From positions 62,001-126,000 of the forward strand of contig JAEWQP010000001.1 of NCBI GenBank assembly GCA_023399155.1: a stretch of DNA of 64,000 bases. Reading direction: 5' to 3'. Numbering within the stretch: the first letter of the stretch is position 1; every line of letters begins with the position of its first letter. Source of the stretch: Verrucomicrobiota bacterium (GTDB lineage Bacteria > Verrucomicrobiota > Verrucomicrobiia > Opitutales > Opitutaceae). A program made the position numbers and the translations under genes. The notes under the pieces were generated by a model. That model made no database searches. It saw nothing but the letters and a program-made list of their open reading frames with translations, and was not told the DNA's origin. This document shows positions 62,800-64,000 of this stretch, piece after piece.

Positions 62800-64000
62800 T
62801 CAGGGAACCGTCGCTGCGGTCCGCCGCTGTTTCTCGAAGAGGTGTTTGTCGATGTTGTTCGCGACGATGACGCCGTAGTTCATCGAGCCGAGCCAGCCGG
62901 ACATGATGATCCCGACGGAGCCGGCGTGGTAGGCCCCGGGCAGATTGTTGGGCAGCTCCATGGAGCAGCGCAGGCCCTCGAACTTCGTGCCGAAGGAGGA
63001 GGGGTGCCGCGTGAAGTGCTCGATCGTGCGCGGCGTCGCCGCCTCCATGTGGTCGACCTTGCCGCGGATGCCGGGCACGAACTCCTCGAGCGCGTCGAGT
63101 GATTCGTCGATCAGGCGCTGCTTGTGCTTCTCATACTCGGCCTCGGGCATGTTCTTCCAGTCCTCGTGGCGTGCGTTGAGCGAGCACACGACCGTGTAGC
63201 GGTCGGAGCCGGGACGCGTATCCGGATAGTAGAACGAGAAGGTCCGGCTTCGCGTGTGCACGTCGATCAACTCCTCGGACGAGAACTTCTCCGCCTTCGA
63301 GGTGAAGATGAGGTCGCCGACGTGCGGAATCGTCTCACCTTTCCGAATACCGAAATAGACCTGGCAGGAGCTGGTGTTGATGCGGACCGTGTCGAGTTCG
63401 GCGACATAGCTCGCCGGCAGATGCTCGCGGCCGATCAGCCCGAGCGCGGTGCCCTTGATGGCGGAGTTGGAGAGCACGGCCTTGCAGCGGATGGTCCGGC
63501 CGTTAACGACCACGCCGGTGACCTGTTTCACGCCGTCGACCTCGTCGACCAGGATCTTCTCGACCAGCGCGCACTTGCGCATGTCCACCCCGTTGCGAAC
63601 GAGTTCCTCCGACATCTGCCTGATGAGAAGGTCCGTGCCGCCGCGGAACGTGAACACGCCCTTGCTCATGAAGTTGGAGAATACGATCCCGTAGGTGATG
63701 GCGGGGTCGTTCCACGTGGAGCCGTTGGCGTAGGCGATCGGCTCCATGAGGAGGCGCACGACGTCGTCGCGGCCGGGGAAGAACTCCTCGAACAACTGCC
63801 GCGTCGTGCGCGTGTCGTTGTCGTAGAAATTCATCCCGCGCAGGTGCGTGTAGAACGCCTCCACCCGCTCGGCCGGCACCTTGAACTCCTCGGTGAGGAT
63901 GCGCGTGAAATCCGCACGGTCGAAGGTGGTGCTGATGTTGAACTGCGGGTTGACGAAGCGCACGCCCTTGAGCTGCACGATCGAGTCGGCGATCTCCTTG
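62800..64000 (-). CDS. Phytoene-desaturase-type FAD-dependent oxidoreductase (partial)
   Basis: At least 400 residues read in one open frame to the window edge; the N-terminus with the FAD-binding Rossmann motif lies outside. The visible part has FTFRGGTDLLIRQMSEELVRNG and a C-terminal LPGAYHAGSVGIIMSGWLGSMNYG typical of the CrtI/carotenoid-desaturase and retinol-saturase-like family. Such enzymes remove or shift hydrogens in long hydrocarbon chains. Next to ole- and fab-type genes it may act on a polyunsaturated hydrocarbon or pigment. The substrate is inferred only from context. Confidence 0.8.
   Translation of the reverse strand, partial: KEIADSIVQLKGVRFVNPQFNISTTFDRADFTRILTEEFKVPAERVEAFYTHLRGMNFYDNDTRTTRQLFEEFFPGRDDVVRLLMEPIAYANGSTWNDPAITYGIVFSNFMSKGVFTFRGGTDLLIRQMSEELVRNGVDMRKCALVEKILVDEVDGVKQVTGVVVNGRTIRCKAVLSNSAIKGTALGLIGREHLPASYVAELDTVRINTSSCQVYFGIRKGETIPHVGDLIFTSKAEKFSSEELIDVHTRSRTFSFYYPDTRPGSDRYTVVCSLNARHEDWKNMPEAEYEKHKQRLIDESLDALEEFVPGIRGKVDHMEAATPRTIEHFTRHPSSFGTKFEGLRCSMELPNNLPGAYHAGSVGIIMSGWLGSMNYGVIVANNIDKHLFEKQRRTAATVP

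Noticed and set aside
62628..62800. CRISPR-like array suggested by many short repeats
   Set aside because: Unit lengths and spacing are irregular, the ends are inverted, and no cas genes are near. A MITE/REPIN-like element fits better.

Overview
The window is GC-rich, gene-dense bacterial DNA with long runs of 4-bp start/stop overlaps (ATGA or GTGA). The gene content points to a Gram-negative diderm: RND efflux pump, outer-membrane phospholipase A, LptF/G-type permease, LpxL-like acyltransferase and a TonB C-terminal domain. The LacI-family repressor style, DUF4199 and PEGA proteins, ole-type hydrocarbon genes and repeats of the 'accacagaggacacagagg' type suggest a member of Verrucomicrobiota, most likely Opitutaceae-like. 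That placement rests on recognition of sequence style and was not tested by a search. No rRNA, tRNA, CRISPR array, integrase or insertion sequence was found.

Layout. 0-8 kb: start of a lipoprotein gene, a metallo-beta-lactamase/beta-CASP nuclease divergent from an IMP-dehydrogenase-family gene, a secreted TolB-like beta-propeller divergent from a cytochrome c-sugar dehydrogenase fusion, a SnoaL-like protein and an entericidin-like lipoprotein. 8-14 kb: repeat elements, a two-gene ergothioneine operon (egtB-egtD), a LacI regulator, an orphan protein and a TPR protein. 14-22 kb: an RND efflux operon (MFP-RND-OMF) divergent from a PAS/sigma-54 activator. 22-28 kb: FAD-linked oxidase, DUF4242 protein, winged-helix/TPR regulator, a secreted orphan, a DNA/RNA endonuclease and a SlyD-like FKBP. 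28.6-34.8 kb: a divergent pair of unusual large proteins, one PilM-like/PEGA/TonB-C and one pseudo-receiver with a giant coiled coil containing five exact 207-bp repeats. 34.8-44.9 kb: pldA, an LptF/G-like permease, rlmN, metF, a degenerate Nudix protein, threonine aldolase, a three-gene acyltransferase/glycosyltransferase operon and a DUF4199 membrane protein.

44.9-57.2 kb is the most remarkable region. It is a tightly packed minus-strand operon that resembles formate-hydrogenlyase/group 4 [NiFe]-hydrogenase genes (HyfB twice, HyfC, HyfE, HyfF, HyfG and a ferredoxin-HyfI fusion). The large subunit lacks all four cysteine ligands of the NiFe site, so this is a hydrogenase-related (Ehr-type) membrane complex and not a hydrogenase. 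Inside the operon sits a PTS EIIA(Ntr)-like protein with an N-terminal helix-turn-helix. At its head are a SulP anion transporter and a zinc-ribbon coiled-coil protein. A divergent sigma-54 activator whose receiver lacks the phosphoacceptor Asp faces the operon, with a candidate -24/-12 element between them.

58.9-64 kb carries an OleB-like hydrolase, OleA-like thiolase, FabI, FabZ and a truncated phytoene-desaturase-type oxidoreductase, all on the minus strand. This is consistent with head-to-head condensation of fatty acyl chains to long-chain ketones or olefins. The gaps between these genes are filled with inverted-repeat (REP/REPIN-like) elements.
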